Origin: Alcanivorax borkumensis SK2
GTDB lineage: Bacteria; Pseudomonadota; Gammaproteobacteria; Pseudomonadales; Alcanivoracaceae
DNA: 64,000 nucleotides
Assembly (NCBI RefSeq): GCF_000009365.1
Contig: NC_008260.1
Coordinates: 2,327,001-2,391,000, forward strand
Direction: 5' to 3'
The notes beneath the pieces were generated by a model, which was not told where the DNA came from, searched no databases, and worked only from the letters and a program-made list of their open reading frames with translations. This document shows positions 35,059-43,086 of this stretch, piece after piece (positions within the stretch are counted from its first letter, which is position 1; each line of letters starts with the position of its first letter). The position numbers were made by a program, and so were the translations under genes.

Positions 35059-37641
35059 TCAGAAAATCTGTTCCGGCGCACTGTTGCTGCCCCCGGGGCC
35101 TCGCTGTGGTTCCAGCTCCGGGACCTGATCCTCAATGAAGTACTCCCGGATGGCATTCGGGTTGTCCGGCCGTGCCAGCAGGCCGCTGTCCGGGTCGATG
35201 CGGACGGTGGCGATGCCCGACGGCTGTTCCAGTTGCCGTTCTTCGACCCCTTGCAGGGCCGGGCCCATATAGTCGATCCAGATGGGTAGAGCGGCTTTGC
35301 CGCCATACTCGCCCCAGCCCAGGTTGGCCGGGTTGTCAAAACCGACCCAGACGGTAGCCACCAGGTCGGGAGAATAGCCGGAGAACCAGGCATCCACCTG
35401 GTCATTGGTGGTGCCGGTCTTGCCGGCCAGGTCGTCACGGCCCAGGGCGCGCGCTTTGCTGCCGGTGCCCATGCGAATCACGTCCTGGAGCATGGAGTTC
35501 ATCAGCCAGGCAACCCGTGGGTCGAGTACCCGTGGGGCCATGATGGGGGCAGGCTGGATTGTCTTGAGCGGTGCGTCAGGTGCGTCGCTTTCCTGGCGGT
35601 CGCGCATCTCGGTCAGTGTCGGCTTGTCGTTCTGGGTTTCTTCACGCAGTTCCACAGGCGGCAGGCAGGGAGGTTCGCAGAGAATCACTTCCGGTGCTTT
35701 CCAGAGAACATCGCCATTGGCATTCTCGATGCGCTCAATGGCCCACGGGGTTACCCGGTAGCCGCCGTTGGCAAAAACGCTGTAGGCGTTGGCAATATCC
35801 AGTGGGGTCACGCTGGCGCTCCCCAGAGCCAGGGACAGATCACGCTGGAAGGTGTCTGCCGGCAGGCCAAAGCGCTTCAGCGTGCCCATGGCCTGGCTGA
35901 TGCCGATCTGGCGAAGGATGCGGATGGAAACCAGGTTCAGGGAGCGGTAGAGGGCCTCTCGCATGCGCGTGGGGCCGTAAAACTTGCCGCTGGCCCCGGT
36001 GGGGCGCCAGGCGGTTTCCAGCTTGTCGTCGTCGAAGACCACGGGCGCATCATTGATGATGGAGGCAGGGGTAAAGCCGTTCTCCATGGCGGAGGTGTAG
36101 ATAAACGGTTTGAAGACCGAGCCGGCCTGGCGCTCGCTCTGTACGGCCCGGTTGAAATTGGATGCCGAGAAGCTGTAGCCGCCCTGCATGGCAACGATAG
36201 CGCCGTTTGCCGGGTCCAGTGAAACCAGAGCTGACTGGGCTTTGGGCAGTTGTGCCAGGCGCCAGCGACGGCTGTCTTCGCTGCCCACTGGGCGAACGCG
36301 GACCACATCGCCTCGGGTTAGCACGTCCCCGGCTTTCTGCGGTTTGTCGCCAACGTACTTGTTGTTGAGCTGGGGGCGGGCCCAGCGTATGTCGTCCCAG
36401 GCCAGACTGGCTCGCTTGCCGTCACGGAACAGGATGTCGGCATCCTGGTCGCCGACACGGGTAACGATCACTGGCTGCAGCGGACCAATGCGTCGCTGAT
36501 CGCGAATCAGTTTGGCCCAGCTGGCCACGCTTGGGTCCAGACCGGTAATGGTTTTCTCGATTTCCGCCTTGTCTTCCTGTTTGGGGAGTTCGCCGTCATC
36601 TGCGTCCGGTTGCTCGTTGTCGGCGGAGCTGAGCGCAGGCAGGGCGGGTGCGTCGCTGAGGTCCCGCTGGGCGATCGGACCACGATAGCCATGGCGCTCA
36701 TCATAACTGTGAAGACCGTTGCGCAAGGCATGAACGGCGGCTTTCTGCCGCTGGCTGTCCACGGTGGTGATGATGCGAATGCCGTCGGTAAAAATGTCGT
36801 CATCCACCAGTTTGGCGGCTTGCAGGCGCACCATCTCGCCCAGGTAGGCGGCTTCCACTTCCGGCTGTGCGGCATGGAAGCGGGCGCTGACGGGCTCGGC
36901 CTGGGCGGCCATGCGCTCTTCCTGGGTCAGCGCGCCGGTCTCTTCCATGCGGAACAGGATCCAGTTGCGCCGTACCCGTGCCCGTTCCGGGTTGGTGATC
37001 GGATTGTAGGCGGAGGGCGCCTTGGGCAGGCCGGCGATCATGGCCTGCTGGGCAATATCGAGTTCGCCCACGGATTTGCCGTAGTAGACCTGGGCGGCCG
37101 CTTCAGCCCCGTAGGCACGGTGCCCCAGATAGATCTTGTTCAGGTAAAGCTCGAGGATTTCTTCTTTTTCGAGTACCCGTTCAATCTGGATGGCCAGAAC
37201 GATCTCGTTGAATTTGCGAAGGAAGCGCTGGTCCCGGTTGAGGAAGAAGTTTCGGGCCACCTGCATGGTAATCGTGGATCCCCCGGAGCGGATCTCCCGA
37301 TAACGAGCCAGCTCCACGGCGGCGCGCAGCAAGCCTTTCAGGTCGACGCCGTTATGGCTGAAGAACCGCTCGTCTTCGGCGGCCAGTACGGCCTGTATCA
37401 GCCCCTCCGGCAGTTCCTCGTAAGAGACCGGTTGTCGGCGCTTTTCTCCATATTCCGCAATTAGCTTCATATCGCTGCTGTAAATGCGCAGGGGAATCTG
37501 GTATTCCACCTCGCGGATCTGGCTGGCGGGTGGGAGCTGAGGTGCCAGATACAGGTAGCTGGCAGCAAGGATGGACAGGCCACCACCGGTGCCGGCGATC
37601 AGGAGAAGGAGCAGGTATCGGATCCAGGGGGGGAAGCGCAT
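35059..37641 (-). CDS. Penicillin-binding protein 1A (bifunctional class A PBP) as element cargo
   Basis: An 860-residue peptidoglycan synthase with one N-terminal membrane anchor (YLLLLLIAGTGGGLSILAAS), a glycosyltransferase domain with catalytic E89 (AAEDERFFSHNGVD) and SGGSTITMQVARNFFL, an OB-like insert, and a transpeptidase domain with SxxK (GSVFKPFIYT), SxN (RSLNLVS) and KTG (AGKTGTTNDQ). All active-site residues are intact and the length is normal for PBP1A (mrcA/ponA). It is not next to pil genes, the usual neighbours of the chromosomal gene, and lies inside the element. Confidence 0.93.
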   Translation of the reverse strand: MRFPPWIRYLLLLLIAGTGGGLSILAASYLYLAPQLPPASQIREVEYQIPLRIYSSDMKLIAEYGEKRRQPVSYEELPEGLIQAVLAAEDERFFSHNGVDLKGLLRAAVELARYREIRSGGSTITMQVARNFFLNRDQRFLRKFNEIVLAIQIERVLEKEEILELYLNKIYLGHRAYGAEAAAQVYYGKSVGELDIAQQAMIAGLPKAPSAYNPITNPERARVRRNWILFRMEETGALTQEERMAAQAEPVSARFHAAQPEVEAAYLGEMVRLQAAKLVDDDIFTDGIRIITTVDSQRQKAAVHALRNGLHSYDERHGYRGPIAQRDLSDAPALPALSSADNEQPDADDGELPKQEDKAEIEKTITGLDPSVASWAKLIRDQRRIGPLQPVIVTRVGDQDADILFRDGKRASLAWDDIRWARPQLNNKYVGDKPQKAGDVLTRGDVVRVRPVGSEDSRRWRLAQLPKAQSALVSLDPANGAIVAMQGGYSFSASNFNRAVQSERQAGSVFKPFIYTSAMENGFTPASIINDAPVVFDDDKLETAWRPTGASGKFYGPTRMREALYRSLNLVSIRILRQIGISQAMGTLKRFGLPADTFQRDLSLALGSASVTPLDIANAYSVFANGGYRVTPWAIERIENANGDVLWKAPEVILCEPPCLPPVELREETQNDKPTLTEMRDRQESDAPDAPLKTIQPAPIMAPRVLDPRVAWLMNSMLQDVIRMGTGSKARALGRDDLAGKTGTTNDQVDAWFSGYSPDLVATVWVGFDNPANLGWGEYGGKAALPIWIDYMGPALQGVEERQLEQPSGIATVRIDPDSGLLARPDNPNAIREYFIEDQVPELEPQRGPGGSNSAPEQIF

Positions 37642-37788
37642 GTTTTCGACAACTACTGGCTGGGATCGATAGAAGAACCTATTTATAGGCTCACATAAAG
37701 ACCATTTAAATATCCCTTATTTGCATACCAAGGGAATTGATATATAACAGTCACGCATAATAAACGACCAACATTCATTTTTTCATAC

Positions 37789-39903
37789 CTATACCCTCAC
37801 AGCTGAATATACCGAAGTTAAAACCTTTTTCATTTGATCAAAAGTGAGATCGTCCGTAGCTCTTGCAATCATTGTTTCTGCTGCACCAATAACAAACCTG
37901 TCACCATTGGAGACAGTCATTCCTGCTTTCTCAAATTTCCCCGCAAGTGTATCCACAGCTCTGCAGACATCTTTAATTTCCATTTTATCTACTATTGCAA
38001 ACTCCCTTTTCCTGCACACAAGGATTGCATCTAAACTAATCGGATCTTTAGCTGCTGTTTTTGGGCTGGCACCACGAAGTTCTGCATGAACAGGATGCGC
38101 CGTCACAACAGCCAATCCTGCATTATTGATAGCTTCATAAATAGCAGCCCAACCTTCTGGCCTAGAATGATGAAAACTAAAGGCCAATACCCCTGTATCC
38201 TTCAGCACTCTACAAGCCTCAGAAAAAACAGATGATAACTGCCGCGAAAAAACTAATGGATCTTTATGCTGGACCTCACCCTCACCTGATGAGTCGGCAC
38301 GAGAAAACCATTCGTACCTATCTTTCAGAACAGGAGAAAGCCAGGCAAAGAAAAAATCGCTTAGCTCCGAATAGTGAACGAAGTCAAAATAAGGAGGATC
38401 GGTTATAACCGCATCTATAGATTTCTCCGGAACCGATAGCTTAGAGCTATCACCATTAAGAACAAGCAAACCTTTTTCGGCTGAATCTAGCTCTTCCCAG
38501 GATTCAACTATTTTCGCCTCTACAGGGCTACTAGCAACGACCTTGCTTGACCCCAATCGCTTTCCTAAAAGGTCACGTTTAATCGCAACCTCAAACGGGT
38601 CATCTAGGTATTTCTTTGCCCGGAGAAGTCGCGACTCGAACAAGGTACTGAAGGTGCCACTACTTTTTTTGTTTCCCCATACAGAGTTCTCCAAAGGAGT
38701 CCTCTCCGGCTTGAGGATATGGTTAGAAAACATATGTCTAACTGCACCCGTACCTTCACCTTTGAAACTACAAAAAAGATTATTAAACTCAAGAACACCC
38801 GAAAAAAGGCAAAGCATTTGCTCCTGAATTACTCTATCCTCAATATTCAGTATTTCCTTGAGCAGCATACCCAAGCAAAGAAGTTGGCGAGAATTAAAAA
38901 AGTCCCGCCAATACTTGTAGTTATAACCGCGCGCTTGGTTCGTATTATGTCCTTCCCTAACAGGACTATCTGGCAAGGGAAGGTTCTCTTCCTCAAGACG
39001 TTTTTTTGCCTCATTGTATAGGGCAAAATCTTGTTCACGAGCAGGCAAGTAGATCTTTGAGCCATCTTGGCGAAGCGCCAATACGCCATACATTCTATGT
39101 TTAGGTGGAGACCCACCTTCAGAAAGAAGGTCTTTTATTCTGTATAGCTTGCCATCCTTTGAAGTTACAGACTGACCACTTACGGGGCCTTTCTGTGGAT
39201 TAAATTCATGACCACAACTCCCACATATAAACTCTGTGTCATCGTATCTTCCTTCAGAGACACCCCAGCATTTAGGGCAAACTATCTGCGCTTTCGGCTT
39301 TTTCTTTGGATACGCGTTCTGGGAGAAAACGTAACGAGAGAAAAGCGGAATCTCTTCACCCGTTGGAGTAAAAACAGTCTTAACCCAAAAATAGTATAGC
39401 ACCGGGATAATCCCCCCAGTATGTGGGTCCACTGTCCGATAATAGTATTTTATTTCTGACGCGACCTTATCTTCCAAAGAAGAAAATGCTGCCTTTATCT
39501 TAGAATCGTGAACTGGAGTAAATGCCTGGCGAACGAGAAAAGAGCTAACCGGATTAATATCACACCCAACAGCCTTAGCCCCAAGCTTTACAGCTTCACC
39601 AAGAGTCGTCCCACTACCCATAAATGGATCAAGAACAACCTTTCCAGAGAAATTATGCTTTTCATAAAAAACATCCCAAATACCTTTCCCAGGCGGACTC
39701 AATGCCCCCAACACAATTGCTCTGAAAACCGAGCCAAGCCTCGTAGCCCACCACTTATGAATATGATAGACGGGTCTATTTATTTCTTTCCGCCAACTTT
39801 CTTGCTCTGCAACTTCACTTATTTCAATCATGGGAAAATCACACTCCAACACACTAGATGCGTCTTTGTGTGTATTTCCAACATTATCTTTTATCTTTTC
39901 CAT
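37789..39903 (-). CDS. DNA methyltransferase of a restriction-modification pair
   Basis: A 704-residue amino-methyltransferase (N6-adenine or N4-cytosine). The SAM motif DPFMGSGTTLGEAVKLGAKA comes first (about residue 92), a zinc-ribbon-like CPKCWG...CGSCGHEF is inserted near 210-232, and the catalytic motif TDPPYFDFVHYSEL comes late (about 500), an alpha-like order with a long central region as target-recognition candidate. It is A+T-rich compared with the PBP1A gene. It follows the endonuclease gene by 10 bp on the same strand. Confidence 0.85.
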   Translation of the reverse strand: MEKIKDNVGNTHKDASSVLECDFPMIEISEVAEQESWRKEINRPVYHIHKWWATRLGSVFRAIVLGALSPPGKGIWDVFYEKHNFSGKVVLDPFMGSGTTLGEAVKLGAKAVGCDINPVSSFLVRQAFTPVHDSKIKAAFSSLEDKVASEIKYYYRTVDPHTGGIIPVLYYFWVKTVFTPTGEEIPLFSRYVFSQNAYPKKKPKAQIVCPKCWGVSEGRYDDTEFICGSCGHEFNPQKGPVSGQSVTSKDGKLYRIKDLLSEGGSPPKHRMYGVLALRQDGSKIYLPAREQDFALYNEAKKRLEEENLPLPDSPVREGHNTNQARGYNYKYWRDFFNSRQLLCLGMLLKEILNIEDRVIQEQMLCLFSGVLEFNNLFCSFKGEGTGAVRHMFSNHILKPERTPLENSVWGNKKSSGTFSTLFESRLLRAKKYLDDPFEVAIKRDLLGKRLGSSKVVASSPVEAKIVESWEELDSAEKGLLVLNGDSSKLSVPEKSIDAVITDPPYFDFVHYSELSDFFFAWLSPVLKDRYEWFSRADSSGEGEVQHKDPLVFSRQLSSVFSEACRVLKDTGVLAFSFHHSRPEGWAAIYEAINNAGLAVVTAHPVHAELRGASPKTAAKDPISLDAILVCRKREFAIVDKMEIKDVCRAVDTLAGKFEKAGMTVSNGDRFVIGAAETMIARATDDLTFDQMKKVLTSVYSAVRV

Positions 39904-39913
39904 TTTCAGCCAA

Positions 39914-40672
39914 CTACCCTTTACAAGCCAAGGTCACAGGCTTGTTTGACTGACTGAGCAAGCGATAAGCAGTAAAATGATGCTCCTTACCAGCATTCGG
40001 GTTTGGAACCAGATCGGCTTTGAGCTCATTAGTCCTTAAATCAAAAGTATAGCCAACCACCAAATTTTCAGCTTCTGTACGCGTTATTGATCCAACTTCT
40101 TGAAACCGCGAGTCCCCATCCATGTTGGCAGGCAAAATCAAGGTCATAAGTCCAGTAGTACCCTCCGTCAATGCGAAAGGGGTTGGAGCCACATACATTT
40201 TCCTATCGCGGATCATGATATCACCGTAAGTGCCAAAACCTTTGACGCTCTTATTCTTATGGACGTAATTGTGGTCAGCGTTCAAGAAGTCGCCATGACA
40301 CATAACAAGATCCACAACAGGATACTCTAAGCCATCAGGGTCTTTAGGGTAGCGACCGAATACGTAGAAAATCTTCCGCCCATTATGATGCCCCGTTGGC
40401 ACCTGGCTATTTGAATCGTAATCTCTCTCACGACCAGGCCAAGCCAAGCCTTTAATCTCATAACCTTCGGCATATTCAACCAATGAAAAATCAGGATAGG
40501 TATTACGGCCAGAGCCTTCAAAATGAACAGAAATGTTCTCTAGCCGCTCTTCGACCCAATTCTGGAAATGAAATTCTTTATCCTTTTTATGCGCTGATTT
40601 AATTAGCTCACCGCCTTGAACGGCCTTAACACATTGCTCGAACAGGTCAAAGCAGATAGTTCCACTTGTCAT
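39914..40672 (-). CDS. Putative type II restriction endonuclease (PD-(D/E)XK)
   Basis: A 252-residue protein with the nuclease signature P60-D61 ... E72-I-K74 (YPDFSLVEYAEGYEIKG). No closer family is recognised. Position immediately upstream of a DNA methyltransferase on the same strand makes a restriction role likely. The start at 40672 was chosen over the longer frame because AGGGA precedes it and because the longer version would overlap a separate small gene at 40728-40904. Confidence 0.72.
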   Translation of the reverse strand: MTSGTICFDLFEQCVKAVQGGELIKSAHKKDKEFHFQNWVEERLENISVHFEGSGRNTYPDFSLVEYAEGYEIKGLAWPGRERDYDSNSQVPTGHHNGRKIFYVFGRYPKDPDGLEYPVVDLVMCHGDFLNADHNYVHKNKSVKGFGTYGDIMIRDRKMYVAPTPFALTEGTTGLMTLILPANMDGDSRFQEVGSITRTEAENLVVGYTFDLRTNELKADLVPNPNAGKEHHFTAYRLLSQSNKPVTLACKG

Positions 40673-40727
40673 TTTATTCCCTTTTAAAACCGGCTTAATA
40701 ACCAAAGATGGATTTTGTAGACGAATT

Positions 40728-40904
40728 TTAATGATCAGCAGAGAACGAAGATTCCTTTTTTTGGCTATTTCCAAAATTTCGAATATAGTCACGCATGAAA
40801 TCACGAATTAGAACAGAGGCTGATCTATCGTTTGCTTTTGCAGCCTTGATGAAAGCTTTTTTGAGTTCAGAATCAAGACGACACGTAAAGTTGGACTGCG
40901 GCAT
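40728..40904 (-). CDS. 58-residue ribbon-helix-helix protein, probable R-M controller
   Basis: ATG at 40904 with AAAGGGG upstream opens a 58-residue frame beginning MPQSNFTCRLDSELKKAFIK, continuing AAKANDRSASVLIRDFMRDY. This is a ribbon-helix-helix protein, clearly related to the RHH part of the 34272-34553 gene (ELKKAFIxxAxAN pattern). It is too short for common size cut-offs. It sits 55 bp upstream of the endonuclease on the same strand, the place of a controller protein. Confidence 0.7.
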   Translation of the reverse strand: MPQSNFTCRLDSELKKAFIKAAKANDRSASVLIRDFMRDYIRNFGNSQKKESSFSADH

Positions 40905-40985
40905 AAAAGCCCCTTTCTCTCCCTCACTATCGCACTAATTTTGCACTAACAAATCAATGAGGACAACAAATCCCACCCCAACAAA

Positions 40986-41002
40986 GGTACAGTACAGGTA
41001 CA
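40986..41002 (+). promoter_or_regulatory. Paired GGTACA arm-type site inside the right end
   Basis: GGTACA-GTACA-GGTACA, two perfect hexamers 11 bp apart, 121 bp inside attR, mirroring in position the pair 109 bp inside attL. Likely integrase/excisionase arm-binding site. Confidence 0.5.
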
Positions 41003-41123
41003 CTCACAGGTTCTGGCCACCTACAGACAATTACGCTAACCTACTGTTATTAAAATACTTTCCGCTACGCGACATTACGGTCAGCAACTCTTGATTTTGC
41101 TGGCTTTGCGGTATACCTTGCCA

Positions 41124-41172
41124 ACTCATAATCGATTGGTCCCAGGTTCAAGTCCTGGTGGGCCCACCATTT
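41124..41172 (+). repeat. Right attachment site (attR), tRNA 3' fragment
   Basis: 49 bp identical to 25241-25289: the 3' half of the tRNA from the anticodon loop to CCA plus three bases. The 5' half is absent, so this is not a tRNA gene but the target-site duplicate left by integration. Confidence 0.9.
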
Positions 41173-41352
41173 TCACCATAAAAATCAACAGCTTACAATC
41201 ATTCAGCATCTCCAAGACAACTCTCTCAGGGTTCACAACTGTGTAACCCCAGCCTTCTACCTATTCACTTCCCGTTTCAAGCTCACAACAGATCAAAAAG
41301 TCAGCATTTGTCAGGGTTACACTGGGGTTACGTTTGAATCGCCACCAGTTCT

Positions 41353-42225
41353 CTAGACACTTCCCAGCCGTTCTTGGTGACGCTTTTCATACTCTACCGG
41401 TGACAGCTTTTCATTAGAACCATGGCGCCGCCGGTTGTTATAGAACATCTCGATATAATCAAAAATATCTGCCCGAGCGGCGTCACGGCTGCTGTAAATC
41501 TTTCGCTTTATTCTTTCCCGCTTCAACAGCTGGAAGAAGCTCTCAGCAACAGCATTGTCGTGGCAGTTACCGCGCCGACTCATACTCCCCTCCAGGTCAT
41601 GCGCCCTCAGAAACGAATCCCAGTCGTGGCTGGTGTATTGACTGCCTTGGTCGGAGTGAACAACCACCTTGCCTTCAGGCTTGCGGCGCCAGACCGCCAT
41701 CAGCAGCGCATCCAGCGCCAGCTCCTTGGTTATCCGGGATTGCATTGACCAACCGATCACCCGTCTTGAGAACAGATCCAGAACAACCGCCAGATACAAC
41801 CAGCCTTCATGTGTGCGGATATAGGTAATATCCGTTACCCAGCTCTCGTTCGGCGCTTGCGGATTGAACTGCCGCTGCAGGATATTCGGTGTCACTTTGT
41901 GTAGCTCCCCGGCCCTATGGCGTGGCTTACGGTAACCAACCTGCGCTCGTATTCCCGCGTGGCGCATCAGGCGATGGACTCGATTGGGCCCGCAGCGCTC
42001 GCCATACTCGCGTAGATCCGTGTGGATCTTCCTGTAGCCATACACGGCTCCAGATTCCAACCAGAATTGCTTTATCAGCCCGGACAGGCGCTCGTCCTCG
42101 ATTGCTCGAGCTGAACGAGGCTGTTTCTGCCAGGCATAAAAGCCACTGGGGTGAACGTCCAACAGGGAACACAGTGAGCGAATTGCCCACCGCTCGCTGT
42201 GCTCCTGAATGAAGGCGTACCTCAA
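41353..42225 (-). CDS. IS3-family transposase OrfB (DDE catalytic part)
   Basis: A 290-residue integrase-core protein. It has an HTH_21-like lead, then D in ITYIRTHEGWLYLAV, D in VVHSDQGSQYTS and E in NAVAESFFQLLK, the DDE triad with about 35 residues between the last two. It starts at TTG within a TTGA overlap with OrfA; the normal product in this family is an OrfAB fusion made by -1 frameshifting at the A-rich stretch upstream. No disruption seen. Confidence 0.93.
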   Translation of the reverse strand: MRYAFIQEHSERWAIRSLCSLLDVHPSGFYAWQKQPRSARAIEDERLSGLIKQFWLESGAVYGYRKIHTDLREYGERCGPNRVHRLMRHAGIRAQVGYRKPRHRAGELHKVTPNILQRQFNPQAPNESWVTDITYIRTHEGWLYLAVVLDLFSRRVIGWSMQSRITKELALDALLMAVWRRKPEGKVVVHSDQGSQYTSHDWDSFLRAHDLEGSMSRRGNCHDNAVAESFFQLLKRERIKRKIYSSRDAARADIFDYIEMFYNNRRRHGSNEKLSPVEYEKRHQERLGSV

Positions 42226-42500
42226 TCGGACTGACTGGCGAAGTACGCCGCGGCTTTTTTTAGGATGTCTCGCTCTTCGGTAACGCGCTTGAGCTCTTTC
42301 TGGAGTCGGCGAATCTCGACTTGATCATCTGCATTGGCCTGATGCTGCTCGGAATCCGGGCCAAACTTCCTGATCCAGGCATACAGACTGTGAGTGGTGA
42401 CACCGAGACGATCAGCCACTTGGGCCACACTGTGACCACGATCCGTCACCTGACGAACTGCCTCAATCTTGAATTCTTCGGGATAGCGTTTGCTGCTCAT
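42222..42500 (-). CDS. IS3-family transposase OrfA
   Basis: A 92-residue HTH_Tnp_1 protein (MSSKRYPEEFKIEAVRQVTD) with a C-terminal leucine-zipper-like helix (EIRRLQKELKRVTEERDILK). It recognises the terminal repeats. A run of seven A followed by G near 42256 is a probable programmed frameshift site. The start at 42500 has AGAGAGGT upstream. Confidence 0.9.
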   Translation of the reverse strand: MSSKRYPEEFKIEAVRQVTDRGHSVAQVADRLGVTTHSLYAWIRKFGPDSEQHQANADDQVEIRRLQKELKRVTEERDILKKAAAYFASQSD

Positions 42501-42679
42501 GGATACCTCTCTGGTTGCCATTTTGTATGGCTAAAAGGTATCTAGCAAACTGGTGGCGATTCATTTGTAAAAACGATAATTATCTCGCCAACAGCCCAGC
42601 TGATGCACAGTGGCCATCCTCGTAATCTCCACTGACGCATTTCCCCAATCCCAGGGAATGCAAAACTGAGGAACTTAAC

Positions 42680-42808
42680 ATGGCTAAATCAAGCTCCAGC
42701 AAAGGCAGCTCTCGTCCGTCTACGCATCCCGGTCCTGGCGGTAACTGGCCCAGCAAGACCGGCAATCCTTCAGGCCCCGGTCGCGGCAACGGCAGGCAGG
42801 GCAAGTAA
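42680..42808 (+). CDS. 42-residue Gly/Ser/Pro-rich peptide
   Basis: ATG at 42680 (GAGGA 8 bases before it) opens MAKSSSSKGSSRPSTHPGPG and continues GNWPSKTGNPSGPGRGNGRQ. It is basic, disordered, without hydrophobic core. I have an impression that similar short 'TGNPSGGGRGN' proteins occur beside HicA-like genes in mobile DNA, but cannot confirm it. It is followed by a HicA-like gene in the same direction, 56 bp on. Confidence 0.55.
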   Translation: MAKSSSSKGSSRPSTHPGPGGNWPSKTGNPSGPGRGNGRQGK

Positions 42809-42864
42809 GGCGTAATTACTCGGCCCTCTGGATTGTGAGGGCCGATGTTTCTTGGGGTAGAGAG

Positions 42865-43086
42865 ATGAAACGATACAGTAATGACAAAAACATCAATCAA
42901 AAGGTCCGATCATTGATCAAATCAGGCTGGGCAGTCAGACCCGGAAATAAGCACTCGGTGCTAATATCACCCCTAGGTTACCGTGTGGCCATACCCTCAA
43001 CACCCAGCGACTGCCGTACTTGGCGTAATTTCAACCGGGATATACGACATATCAATAAGAAACAGGAACAGCTTCATGCTAGCTGA
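42865..43086 (+). CDS. HicA-like small protein
   Basis: A 73-residue protein with a double-stranded-RNA-binding-like HicA/YcfA pattern: INQKVRSLIKSGWAVRPGNK, HSVLISPLGYRVAIPSTPSD, then a basic helix. In HicA toxins the catalytic His lies in a G-x-H context; here it is NKHSVL, so a diverged HicA. No HicB antitoxin is adjacent. Its stop lies inside the start of the ankyrin gene (11-bp overlap), so the two are translated together. The start at 42865 follows GGTAGAGAG. Confidence 0.55.
   Translation: MKRYSNDKNINQKVRSLIKSGWAVRPGNKHSVLISPLGYRVAIPSTPSDCRTWRNFNRDIRHINKKQEQLHAS

Larger units (their letters stand above)
25241..41172. mobile_element. Integrative mobilizable element inserted in the tRNA gene
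   Basis: A 15.9-kb segment bounded by identical 49-bp repeats (25241-25289 and 41124-41172), the left one being the 3' part of the tRNA. Beginning next to the left repeat are an integrase, mobC-like and relaxase genes, regulators, a VirB5-EexN-VirB6 triad, parA/parB, antitoxin-like proteins, an origin-like region, PBP1A and a restriction-modification pair. It lacks a coupling protein and VirB4-type ATPases, so it must be mobilised by a helper. The intact tRNA is rebuilt on the left. Confidence 0.88.
41335..42563 (-). mobile_element. IS3-family insertion sequence, complete
   Basis: About 1,229 bp with terminal inverted repeats: TGAATCGCCACCAGT is perfect at both ends and continues with scattered matches for about 28 bp. 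It encodes OrfA and OrfB in overlapping frames. The 3-bp flanks (GTT left, TTT right) do not give an unambiguous target duplication. It lies 162 bp outside attR. Confidence 0.93.

Noticed and set aside
34618-35289. A 223-codon plus-strand frame
   Set aside because: It crosses the DnaA-box region, has odd composition and runs into the PBP1A gene on the opposite strand; no ribosome site.
41124-41168. A second CAU-anticodon tRNA gene
   Set aside because: Only the 3' half from the anticodon loop onward is present; the acceptor 5' strand, D arm and anticodon stem 5' strand are missing. It is the att duplicate.
25241-41172. A self-transmissible integrative conjugative element
   Set aside because: No VirB4, VirB8-B11 or VirD4-type coupling protein gene is present; it can only be mobilised.
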